Virus record (IMG/VR): IMGVR_UViG_3300013103_001742
Span: 1 to 64,000 of that record
Source: a virus
Strand: one strand, 5' to 3'
DNA length: 64,000 nt
Shown: positions 8,066 through 16,579 of the stretch, piece by piece
Layout: each line of letters starts with the position of its first letter
How positions within the stretch are numbered: position 1 is the stretch's first letter
The notes under the pieces: generated by a model
Database searches by the model: none
Told to the model about the DNA's origin: nothing
The model's input: only the letters and a program-made list of their open reading frames with translations
Position numbers and translations under genes: made by a program

Positions 8066-8353
8066 ATGCCGCTCTCAAAGCTTTTAAAGCTGAAGAAGCT
8101 GTCTGTCTTGCGGAAAAAGCAGTTACTTGACGATCATAGGATTTGTCATGCGTGGTGGTCTATGTTAAAGAAAGGCAGAAGAATGAAACTGAAGTCAGGG
8201 GAGAAGGTGACTAAAGAATTAGTCGCGAAACGTCATAAACTTATTGTGGAAAAGCTGTTTGAGATTGGTTTCTGCCATCACATGAGAGATAGTTTGGATT
8301 TAACGTTACCAAAGCGGCTAATAAAGGAGAGTTTAGAGTGTAGTCGGAGATGA
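8066..8353 (+). CDS. hypothetical basic protein, 95 aa
   Basis: First gene behind the promoter at 8030 and probably read from a leaderless message. The product is Lys/Arg/His rich (start M-P-L-S-K-L-L-K-L-K-K) and helical, and could bind nucleic acid. It overlaps the next gene by 4 bases (ATGA). Family unknown. Confidence 0.55.
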   Translation: MPLSKLLKLKKLSVLRKKQLLDDHRICHAWWSMLKKGRRMKLKSGEKVTKELVAKRHKLIVEKLFEIGFCHHMRDSLDLTLPKRLIKESLECSRR

Positions 8354-8808
8354 TTAACCCACAAGTTCTGACTACCTTGATTACGCTTTTAACGAAGAAT
8401 CCTCCTAAATCCGTTTTGGAGGTGCACAACGAAAATGCACTTATTGGGTACTGTATCCGTACCTACTTCCCTAACATACACCTTGATTGTGTTACACCCT
8501 ATTCAATCGATTACGCACGCCTCTATAACACCATTTATGACGGCGACATCTTGAGACAAGTTTTTAAGTCAAAGTATGATGTAATCTTCCATCATAGCTG
8601 GGAGTACGATAAACAAACTGGTGCTACTGTGCTTGAAATGATTCGAGCGAAAGCACGCCGCTTGGTGATCATACTATCCCTCTTGGAGTGGTATGGGAGG
8701 GGTGTCTTACTTTGGACACCCGAAGACTTCAAGCTTCGTGGTGCCAACATTTATTTATGCCACAGTGAGACTAGAGACCGCTCCTTTCTTGCGGTGTTTT
8801 GTAAATAA
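8350..8808 (+). CDS. SAM-methyltransferase-fold-like protein
   Basis: The 152-residue product follows a class I methyltransferase pattern: a first strand and loop S-V-L-E-V-H-N-E-N, a second strand ending in an acidic turn, Y-D-V-I-F-H-H at motif IV, and W-T-P-E-D-F in the C-terminal half, a motif seen in phage-type methyltransferases. The canonical glycine loop is degenerate, so SAM binding is uncertain. It overlaps the gene at 8066 by ATGA. Its 3' end overlaps a possible antisense small gene. Confidence 0.5.
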   Translation: MINPQVLTTLITLLTKNPPKSVLEVHNENALIGYCIRTYFPNIHLDCVTPYSIDYARLYNTIYDGDILRQVFKSKYDVIFHHSWEYDKQTGATVLEMIRAKARRLVIILSLLEWYGRGVLLWTPEDFKLRGANIYLCHSETRDRSFLAVFCK

Positions 8809-8926
8809 TACCTCCTAAAGGTGTTTGAGGCGTTTCCCCCTTCAACTGCTTCACTTCCTTAACCTCAGGTCTGACAACACGGGGTGGAGGTAGTTTTAGG
8901 GGTGGTTTGATAGCCTTTCTGTTCAT
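8771..8926 (-). CDS. possible small proline-rich protein, 51 aa
   Basis: The ATG lies one base after the stop of the upstream gene (8928-9383) in the same direction. The product is proline-rich (P-P-L-K-L-P-P-P) and basic. It fills an otherwise empty 119-base gap and overlaps the 3' end of the plus-strand gene ending at 8808 by 38 bases. There is no strong ribosome site, so this is a tentative call. Confidence 0.35.
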   Translation of the reverse strand: MNRKAIKPPLKLPPPRVVRPEVKEVKQLKGETPQTPLGGIIYKTPQERSGL

Positions 8927-8927
8927 C

Positions 8928-9383
8928 TTACTTAGCTGAGGCTAGGAACTCATCGAGCACCTCATCAAAGGATTTCGTTTTGTTGATCCCTATCTCAGGC
9001 TTGTCTGGGTCTAGTGCGTTTTTTTCTGCTTTCGTTAGGGTTTTCCCAAGCGCTGCTTTTGCGGTTATCATCATAACCTTTCTAGCGTCCACTACAGTAA
9101 CAAACTGTTTCGTCCATTTGTTTCCGATTTTTCTTGCTTCTTCTTCTGTGACTTCAGTGATATCACCACTCTTTAGGAAGCTAGGAGCGTCCTCGTCTTT
9201 CACCCCAATAAGGCAGTATTCGTCTTTGCCTCCACGTGCCAGTATCTTCTTCTCGTTTTCGGGTAGTGTGCTTTCGTAAACAGGTCCAAACCACACTTTA
9301 TGGGCGTTGTATTCCGCAGGATAATCGTAATGCCTCCCGCCCGGTATTTGTGTTCTTTTGATTTTGACCAATAAAAACTTCAT
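8928..9383 (-). CDS. hypothetical protein, 151 aa, end of tail operon
   Basis: AGGAGG precedes the ATG. The N-terminal part (Y-P-A-E-Y-N-A-H-K-V-W-F-G) is beta-rich and the C-terminus is helical and charged. It lies directly downstream of the propeller adhesins, so it may assist their assembly or be a small virion protein. No family is recognised. Confidence 0.55.
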   Translation of the reverse strand: MKFLLVKIKRTQIPGGRHYDYPAEYNAHKVWFGPVYESTLPENEKKILARGGKDEYCLIGVKDEDAPSFLKSGDITEVTEEEARKIGNKWTKQFVTVVDARKVMMITAKAALGKTLTKAEKNALDPDKPEIGINKTKSFDEVLDEFLASAK

Positions 9384-9394
9384 TTAATTACCTC

Positions 9395-10180
9395 CTAGTC
9401 AAGACTAATTATCACACAGTATCCAGATCTAGGATAACTACACCTCGCGCCATCTTGCACGGGGAATAGTCTAGAGATAAATCTCGCACGGGGTGCACCC
9501 ATGAAGTACTCCCAAGCCAGCCCACCCACGTAGCCGACGCCTGAAACGTGAAAAGCATACTTTGTAGTAGCCGAAAACCCTTCTTGCTGGCTGATCAACA
9601 GTTCAAAGTGGTCGGAGATGCAAATGTTTTCCCCATCCCAAGCGAGCCCGTGAGGCATCGTGTAGGGGTAGTCAAAACTGTCAGTTATCGTGCCAGTACA
9701 CCCTTTATGTTTGTTGATTTTAGTCACTCCACTCACGGAGCAGGTACTATAGAGGTTTTTCCCATCAAAAGCAAGGCCATACACACCACTTCCACTATAA
9801 ATACATCTATCTGCTTCACCAGAAAAGCCTTTGTACTTCCAAATCTCATCACTTGTTGCTGTATATAAGTTGCCATCTCCCCATGTGATGTCGTACCCAC
9901 TGTGTGCAGGAGTGATAGTGTCGATAATAGTTGACGAAAAACCTTGTCGCTTCTCGACCCAACCGTATATATGGACGTAGTTAAGAAGGTGCTCTCCATC
10001 CCAGCCAAGTCCATACACTTGTTCAATGGAAGTGACAAGATCAGTCACAGTGGAGGAAAAGCCTTTACATCTACGGATTTCGTTTGCACCGCTAGTAGTG
10101 GAGGTACCATAAATTAGGTTCCCAGGCTGGTATACCGCGCCTTTTTCTACAGTAATACTTTCTTTTAGCTTTAATTTCAT
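9395..10180 (-). CDS. beta-propeller tail protein
   Basis: Four or five repeats of about 40-45 residues carry G-L-x-W-D-G or G-L-A-F-D-G followed by short strands and C/K-G-F-S/T-x-T, indicating a small beta-propeller. A C-terminal motif A-R-C-S-Y-P-R-S-G is shared with the giant propeller protein upstream and with the plus-strand protein at 41099. AGGAGG precedes the ATG. It is probably a virion receptor-binding or decoration protein; ligand unknown. Confidence 0.6.
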   Translation of the reverse strand: MKLKLKESITVEKGAVYQPGNLIYGTSTTSGANEIRRCKGFSSTVTDLVTSIEQVYGLGWDGEHLLNYVHIYGWVEKRQGFSSTIIDTITPAHSGYDITWGDGNLYTATSDEIWKYKGFSGEADRCIYSGSGVYGLAFDGKNLYSTCSVSGVTKINKHKGCTGTITDSFDYPYTMPHGLAWDGENICISDHFELLISQQEGFSATTKYAFHVSGVGYVGGLAWEYFMGAPRARFISRLFPVQDGARCSYPRSGYCVIISLD

Positions 10181-10190
10181 GTACTTCCTC

Positions 10191-13100
10191 CTACGCAGCA
10201 GCTAACCAAACATCCACAGTGCCAGACGTTATTGACTCTACATAAACCGCGATTGAGTGTGCACCATAAAGCTTTTCTACTCTTTCTACTCCCTTGTACT
10301 TACCACCAGATGTAATATTAAGAGCGCTTATGGTAATCAAGTCTGAATAGGACTCAACTCCACTTTGGTCACGCCGTACTAAGCGGATGCTCGCCGACGC
10401 GCCAGCATCTGAAAATGCTAGAGTGATTAAACCGTAATTCATACGTGTTGTTGTTATAAACTCAGATTTTTGACCCGCGGATAAGTTCGCACCCTTAAGC
10501 AGGTAGCGAAGAGGATAAAATTGAAGAGCGACTGTTTGGACATATTCTTCGTCAATTTCTGTGATTCCTGTCACGGGCTTAGGTTTCCTTGTACTAGCGT
10601 CTTGAATGTGGAGGTGATCTAATTCGAGTTCAGGTTCATCCCACGTAGCCCCATTATATCCATTTAAGCTACCATACCAAGTTATAAATAATCCTGTCTT
10701 TGGGAAGTTTGTCTTAGCGTTTCTTACAGTAGGGAACACGTTTGACAAAAGATGCGGCTTACGTTGATTACTCATTAGATCTGTGGTCAGGAAATCAGAC
10801 CACGTGCCCCCCAACTTCACCTTACTCCGCAAGTTGTACGCAAAATCACACGCAGGCCAACCCAGACCCGTCCAGAAGAGGTAGACTTTATTATCTGCGT
10901 CTACACCTAATGTGGGGTCAACCTGTGGTGCACCCGCTTCTTTACTAGTAACGGCTTCCACAGTGCTCAATCCAGATGCTTTTGAGTACGTGCGGTAGTA
11001 AATGTTGAAGTCACTGGAACCGCCATACCACGCTAGGTGAACAGTGCCTGCAAGGTCTGACACTATACTGCTACCGAACCAATAACCTTCATCATCTGTA
11101 ACGTTTAGGACACTACCCCAACCAGTGTCCTTGTTTTTAATTCGTAGCTTCACGTTGAGGTCGTTGGGATATGCCCCCCAACCATACCCAGACCACACCA
11201 CGTATACATTTCCATTAGGATCCACTGTTATTTGTGGGTTGTCTTGAAAATGACTCACGTCAGTGACTAATTCAACATCACTCCAGGAGCCCTCACTATA
11301 TGTTATCATGTAGATGTTTGAGGTGGTTGAATGTGTGCCATATCCCTTACCACTCCAAACCACAAACACTCTATCGTCACCATCGAGTGAAATATTAGGA
11401 TCCCATTGATTATGCGGCATGTCTGTTAAAGCTATGGCGTCTTCCCAAACACCCCGTACGTTCCTTCGGCAAACTAAGTTGAATTTGTCAGGGTTGTTCC
11501 CCCAACCTTTACCTCGCCAAACAACATATACAATGTCGCTGGAGTCGATTACCATAACAGGGTCTGTTTGATCGTATGATGAGTCAGTTATGGCTTCTAC
11601 TGACCAAGTAGCTCCACGATCGTAAGATTGTGCCACGAAAATCTGGTTGACGTTGTCTACTCGTTTGGTGTAGGTCACCCATAGGACGCCTGATGAAGAA
11701 CGCGCCGAGTAGAACCGGCCGAAAGCTGCTTCTTTGTCGATCACTATAGGGATCGGAAGCGTACCTTTATCAAAGTTAACATGAATTGTATGATTTGCAA
11801 GAACATTGTGAAATGTGTAATTCAGCGTGGGTTCAACATCGTTTCCATCTACGAGTACTTGACTCACACAGTAGCCGAATTCTGGGACCATTTGGAAGGA
11901 CGCACTCGCGTTTGCGGCGACTGTGACAGTCCCGCTAGGTACGATGATACCATGTGTACCAGCGGTTGCGGTAATTGTGTACGGGCCACCTTCGGTGAAC
12001 TCGGCGTGAATAGTGTGATCGGACGTTACGTTTTCGAACATGTAAGTAGGAGTTGGTGCAATAGTTACTCCGTCAACTAAAAGGTAGTCAATCTGATATC
12101 CTTCATCGGGCATGATGTCAAACGAAATACACGCTCCGTCTATTACTTTTACTTCTGAGATTGGTTCGTCCGACTTTGGCTCTTTAACCACACAGCAGTT
12201 ATTAGTGTCGTCAATGTAAAGGTAGAGGTCGTCACAAGCCACGCCTTGTGGGCTATCAAACTGTTTGTCATCATCGTAAGAGGTAATTTGTGATACATAA
12301 CTTAAGTCGGATTTTTTCCTTATGACCACCCGATTGTTTCCAGTGTCAGTAATGTAAATATAAGTGTCATCACAAGCTATTCCCTTTGGGTTACCAAATT
12401 GATCATTGCCAGAGCCGTAGGAACCTACTTGTGATACATAGCTTAGGTCTGATTTAAGTCTTTTAACCACACGACAATTGCCGTAATCGGTGATGTAGAT
12501 ATAAGTGTCGTCACAAGCTATTCCGCGCGGTTCGTAGAATTGGTCGTCCCCTGAACCCGAAGACCCGATTGCGGCTACGAAGCTTAAATCAGACTTTAAC
12601 CTTTTGACCACACGGTGATTGTAAGTATCAGTAATGTAAATATAAGTGTCATCACAAGCTATCCCTTCTGGGTCAGCAAATTGATCATTGCCAGAGCCGT
12701 AGGAACCTACTTGTGATACATAGCTTAGGTCTGATTTAAGTCTTTTAACCACACGTTGATTGTAAGTATCAGTAATGTAAATATAAGTGTCATCACAAGC
12801 GATACCACGTGGCGTATCAAACTGATCATTACCAGACCCTTGAGTTCCAACTGCGGCTACGAAGCTTAAATCAGACTTTAACCTTTTGACCACACGGTGA
12901 TTGGATTCGTCAGCAACGTAGATATAAGTGTCATCGCAAGTGATGTCACGTGGATACTTGAATTGATCGTTACCAGTGCCGTAGGAGCCTATAACCATAC
13001 CTGTCAGGAATACGGTCATTGGGTTTATGGACCCGTGCTCACCTGCGGTTGCAAGGATTGTGTGGTAAATGGGGCTAAATTTGGCGTGAATAGTATGATC

Positions 13101-15338
13101 CTGTGTAACGCCTGCGAAAGTGTAGCACGTAGTTATCCCAACGGACGTGCTGTCAACTTGTACATCATCGATCTTGTGGTGTGGGTGGGGTACAATGGAG
13201 TAGGTTAGTGAGCCCCCTTCTGCAACATAACTAGCACCGGGTGGGATTACGTCACCACCACCCTCAGAAGTTGCAATTATTTCGTAGTATCCTACAGGGT
13301 GTTCCCACCTCAAATCTGGACTTTGGTAATACCTTAGCTCAGTTTGGTTGTAAACCCACACGAGCGCGAACCCTTGTAAGGGGCGGTCAACTCGAGCTGA
13401 ATTAACAATCGGGGCGTCTTTACACAAAGGGTTTGGCCCATAACTCGAATACATATCATTCGTGATAGGGGCAGTGACTCCATCAATCCCATGAATTATG
13501 TTGTAGCTATCTGGATGAGCACCCCAACCTTTACCTGCCCAGAAAATATGACAGCCATAACTTATACCTATTGAAAGAGAAGGCCAAGCATTTGTATATT
13601 CATCCGCTGCAGGCGCGTCTACCCGGACGAGTGGGTTTAAATTTAATGACTTGTAGACATGGTATGCTGAAGTCTCACTGTCAACGCACACGATGCCTAC
13701 TGTGGCACCATCAGCACCATACATTACGTCAGGGTCATAAGCGTACCCTTTGCCAGTAATCTGAGTAGCTTCACCCCAACTATCGGTGTACTTACGTGCA
13801 TACAACAACCGTTGGTTATCTATACCAGCAACCCATGTGGCTAAAACAGTTAAGCCAGAAATTGCGAGATCTGGGGTGAGTCCGTCATAAGTATCGTCGT
13901 GGTAAATAACCTCAGTTGTGCTCCATGTTCCTCCAACTAGCACCCGGTGTTGAATTACTTTCTTATCGGGGTAATCTGTGGTTTTCCCCGTCCATATAAC
14001 ATGAACAGCGTCATTTGCGTCAACCGCGATATGTGGGTGGTCTTGATCAAATAGCTCACTCGACAGCCATTCGAGCGTTGACCACTCACCACTTAAGGTC
14101 CTTGAGATGTATTGGATGTTGGAGTATTCTGGATTAGCGCCACTTCCCCTGTTCTCCCAAACAAGATGGAGGGTTCCTTGTGAGTCAATGGCTATGTCAG
14201 GCCTGAACTGTTCTCCTTCTATAGCTGCGGATAATGGAACGTGAGTCCAACTATGCCCATTGTCTGTTGATGTAGCTAAAATTAGCTTTGGGGTTCTGTC
14301 ATCCTGTTCATGAACAGCAACACACCATAGTTGTCCTGTTTCCCACCTCACAAGGTTACCAGGATAGACCCGTAGGTCTTCTATGACTGTCTCACCAGGT
14401 ACGCACAGAGTAAACTCGGCATGGATTGTGTGATCTGATGTTACATTTATGAAGCTATACGCTTGTGCGGCCCCTACACTTACTCCATCAACTACTATGT
14501 TACTGACACAGTAGTCCTCATCAGGGGCAATGGAGAAGCTAATGTTTGAGTTCGCCTTAACGGTTACAACACCTGAAGGTATGATAACACCGTGTGTGCC
14601 AGCAGTTGCGGTTATAGTGTATGTACCCTCTTCAGCGAACTCGACGTGAATGGTATGATCCGATGTTACGTTTGTGAATGTATATGTTGAGCATGCCCCA
14701 ACGGACACCCCGTCAACTAAAACATAATCTATATGGTACCCATCATCAGGCCATATATCGAAGCTGATTGATTGACCATCTGTTACTTCTATAACCCCGC
14801 TTGGCACAATGTAACCATGTGTGCCAGCAGTTGCGGTTATGGTGTGTGTACCAGCACCAACAGTAAATTCAGCATGGATTGTGTGATCTGTTGTCACACC
14901 CTCAAAAACATAAAAACCCACTGCACCTATAGTCTCTCCATCAACTGTGACCTCTTGGATTCTGTAGTTAGGCTCGGGGATGATCCAGAACATCGCGTCT
15001 GAATAAAGAGGTACAATTATGTCTCCTTTAGGAATGATAGTGCCGTGATCACCCGCGGAAGCCGAAATCACGGGAAGGGGGGCAAATGTTGCGACGACTT
15101 CTGAATCTTGGTAAACAGTCAATGTATAGGTTTGTTTTCTGCTTACTACCACACCGTTGACTTGGAGGCTCTTAACTGCGTAGCCAGGATCTGGTGTTAG
15201 AGTGAATGTGACTTCTGATCCTGCTGGGACAGAGAACGAACCACTGGGGTTGATTGACCCACCAGGCCCAGCAGATGAGTTGACAATGAAGTAGCCTCCC
15301 CAAGCCAAGTCGTCACTTGGAACTATCTCGGTGTACAC
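10191..15338 (-). CDS. giant multi-propeller adhesin / tail fibre, 1,715 aa
   Basis: Modular surface protein from a GTG behind GAGGTGAG. Order of domains: about four bacterial repeat domains (Flg_new_2-like, each ending D-H-T-I-H-x-x-F) in residues 1-310; a sialidase/BNR-type propeller with V-V-W-x-G-K-G-W-G motifs to about 680; another Flg_new_2 domain; six NHL repeats; further Flg_new_2 domains; a second BNR-type propeller; and a C-terminal beta domain. The asparagine-rich sugar-binding look and its place after the hub suggest receptor binding. No catalytic sialidase residues were identified, so enzymatic activity is not claimed. Confidence 0.7.
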   Translation of the reverse strand: MYTEIVPSDDLAWGGYFIVNSSAGPGGSINPSGSFSVPAGSEVTFTLTPDPGYAVKSLQVNGVVVSRKQTYTLTVYQDSEVVATFAPLPVISASAGDHGTIIPKGDIIVPLYSDAMFWIIPEPNYRIQEVTVDGETIGAVGFYVFEGVTTDHTIHAEFTVGAGTHTITATAGTHGYIVPSGVIEVTDGQSISFDIWPDDGYHIDYVLVDGVSVGACSTYTFTNVTSDHTIHVEFAEEGTYTITATAGTHGVIIPSGVVTVKANSNISFSIAPDEDYCVSNIVVDGVSVGAAQAYSFINVTSDHTIHAEFTLCVPGETVIEDLRVYPGNLVRWETGQLWCVAVHEQDDRTPKLILATSTDNGHSWTHVPLSAAIEGEQFRPDIAIDSQGTLHLVWENRGSGANPEYSNIQYISRTLSGEWSTLEWLSSELFDQDHPHIAVDANDAVHVIWTGKTTDYPDKKVIQHRVLVGGTWSTTEVIYHDDTYDGLTPDLAISGLTVLATWVAGIDNQRLLYARKYTDSWGEATQITGKGYAYDPDVMYGADGATVGIVCVDSETSAYHVYKSLNLNPLVRVDAPAADEYTNAWPSLSIGISYGCHIFWAGKGWGAHPDSYNIIHGIDGVTAPITNDMYSSYGPNPLCKDAPIVNSARVDRPLQGFALVWVYNQTELRYYQSPDLRWEHPVGYYEIIATSEGGGDVIPPGASYVAEGGSLTYSIVPHPHHKIDDVQVDSTSVGITTCYTFAGVTQDHTIHAKFSPIYHTILATAGEHGSINPMTVFLTGMVIGSYGTGNDQFKYPRDITCDDTYIYVADESNHRVVKRLKSDLSFVAAVGTQGSGNDQFDTPRGIACDDTYIYITDTYNQRVVKRLKSDLSYVSQVGSYGSGNDQFADPEGIACDDTYIYITDTYNHRVVKRLKSDLSFVAAIGSSGSGDDQFYEPRGIACDDTYIYITDYGNCRVVKRLKSDLSYVSQVGSYGSGNDQFGNPKGIACDDTYIYITDTGNNRVVIRKKSDLSYVSQITSYDDDKQFDSPQGVACDDLYLYIDDTNNCCVVKEPKSDEPISEVKVIDGACISFDIMPDEGYQIDYLLVDGVTIAPTPTYMFENVTSDHTIHAEFTEGGPYTITATAGTHGIIVPSGTVTVAANASASFQMVPEFGYCVSQVLVDGNDVEPTLNYTFHNVLANHTIHVNFDKGTLPIPIVIDKEAAFGRFYSARSSSGVLWVTYTKRVDNVNQIFVAQSYDRGATWSVEAITDSSYDQTDPVMVIDSSDIVYVVWRGKGWGNNPDKFNLVCRRNVRGVWEDAIALTDMPHNQWDPNISLDGDDRVFVVWSGKGYGTHSTTSNIYMITYSEGSWSDVELVTDVSHFQDNPQITVDPNGNVYVVWSGYGWGAYPNDLNVKLRIKNKDTGWGSVLNVTDDEGYWFGSSIVSDLAGTVHLAWYGGSSDFNIYYRTYSKASGLSTVEAVTSKEAGAPQVDPTLGVDADNKVYLFWTGLGWPACDFAYNLRSKVKLGGTWSDFLTTDLMSNQRKPHLLSNVFPTVRNAKTNFPKTGLFITWYGSLNGYNGATWDEPELELDHLHIQDASTRKPKPVTGITEIDEEYVQTVALQFYPLRYLLKGANLSAGQKSEFITTTRMNYGLITLAFSDAGASASIRLVRRDQSGVESYSDLITISALNITSGGKYKGVERVEKLYGAHSIAVYVESITSGTVDVWLAAA
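12165..13000 (-). repeat. six tandem NHL repeats (about 141 bp each) in the giant adhesin
   Basis: Repeat core: G-S-G-N-D-Q-F, G-I-A-C-D-D-T-Y-I-Y-I-T-D, V-V-K-R-L-K-S-D-L-S. Copies are close at the DNA level, so the array is recent or kept homogeneous by recombination. Six copies would form a closed six-bladed propeller. The array interrupts an otherwise normal Flg_new_2 domain. Confidence 0.8.
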
Positions 15339-15349
15339 TTCGTCTCACC

Positions 15350-16528
15350 TCACAATTCAACTTGATAGATTTTGATCAAGACGTCTTCATCTCGCTCGAT
15401 TTGTGTGAGTAAATACACTTCGCCTTTTGAATTGGTTGCAACGTCGATAGCGTTAACATCTTGAGAGAGTGTATATGTTGATGCGTCACTCCACCCAGTT
15501 GTGGTCTTCACACGAAGGTGGATCTTTTTCGTACTTGGATCATAGGCGACCACATACAATTCATCAGCAGGTGTACAGTCGCAACATATAAGGGCGTTAT
15601 TTATATCAAAGATCTTTTCTTCACTTGAAGCTCCCTTCTGTCTGTAGTAGACACCATCAGAAGCGCTACGAATTTCATGGTATCCACCCTTTGGAGATGC
15701 GGACCGTGCATAGCCTTCTTCGGAGCTAAAAAAGACCTCGCCCGCAGCGTCTTGTTCCAACTCATCGTTACTTGTCAGGCGCCGCATGTGCGCAAAGCCA
15801 GGGTCATCAAACGAATTGGTGTCAGAATGGAAGCGAGATCCTTTTACGTGCATAGAGCCGTAGTTACCATACACTCGTACATCATTTTGGGAGAGAGTTA
15901 CAGCGCGTACTAGTGATGGTTGCGCGTCCGCTTGATGTATGGACCAATGGTAGAGATCGGGTGACTTTAGCACACACAGCTTCGAGTTGTACCCCCTCGC
16001 GATGCACGTCACAAAGCAGTGATCTTTATTGAGCACAAGGTCTCCCGAACTGAAGCCAGGTAGTTTATACCCGTTTAGGTCCGTTGGCGGTTCCTCTTCT
16101 TCAGGCTCAGGAGGGGGCGGAGGAGGTGGTTCTGGTTCAGGCTCCGGTTCTGGCTCAGGCTCTGTTGAGCTGTTACAGTGGGGACACGCTCTCCTTGGAT
16201 CACCCGTAGACCCACCCGAATACCAGTATGTCTCTGGGTGTTCTCCGTAATTTAAGTAAAGCCAACTCGCCAACCACGCGGGTATATCCTCTTGCTGTAG
16301 TAAATCATTCCAATCACCTAAGTACGACGGTCCAAAGTAGCGTTCAGCTTCTTCTTCAGAGCGTGGCTCTTCTTCCGGGAAAAGGCCGCGACGCTCCCTC
16401 TTCGCGGCTTCTCTAAGCCTTCTTAGCTTCTCTAACGCTGCGCATCTAATAGCTTCTTGACGGGTCATCCCAGGCCATGGCCAGGCAGTACCACCTGCTG
16501 CGTCTTCGCTAGACCAAGTAAAAGCCAT
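15350..16528 (-). CDS. tail-associated protein with Pro/Glu linker
   Basis: The ATG at 16528 is chosen over a TTG at 16534 because GGAGAGG lies six bases before it. The N-terminal 110 residues are helical, charged and Trp-rich. A linker of (E-P) repeats followed by seven prolines and acidic residues spans about residues 133-160. The C-terminal 220 residues look like an irregular beta-propeller. The linker probably separates a virion anchor from a receptor-binding head. It lies between the Kelch protein and the giant adhesin. Confidence 0.6.
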   Translation of the reverse strand: MAFTWSSEDAAGGTAWPWPGMTRQEAIRCAALEKLRRLREAAKRERRGLFPEEEPRSEEEAERYFGPSYLGDWNDLLQQEDIPAWLASWLYLNYGEHPETYWYSGGSTGDPRRACPHCNSSTEPEPEPEPEPEPPPPPPPEPEEEEPPTDLNGYKLPGFSSGDLVLNKDHCFVTCIARGYNSKLCVLKSPDLYHWSIHQADAQPSLVRAVTLSQNDVRVYGNYGSMHVKGSRFHSDTNSFDDPGFAHMRRLTSNDELEQDAAGEVFFSSEEGYARSASPKGGYHEIRSASDGVYYRQKGASSEEKIFDINNALICCDCTPADELYVVAYDPSTKKIHLRVKTTTGWSDASTYTLSQDVNAIDVATNSKGEVYLLTQIERDEDVLIKIYQVEL

Positions 16529-16579
16529 ATCCAACCTCTCCGTAGCTACACACCATCATATTTCTGAGGAAGTGAATAG

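Noticed and set aside
12165-13000. CRISPR-like array of regular repeats
   Set aside because: The 141-bp repeats are in frame and encode NHL blades; there are no unique spacers. The arrays at 38888 and 41910 are coding for the same reason.
10191-15338. Sialidase enzyme call for the giant adhesin
   Set aside because: Only BNR-type blade motifs are visible; an Arg triad and Tyr/Glu nucleophile pair could not be identified, so only the fold is reported.
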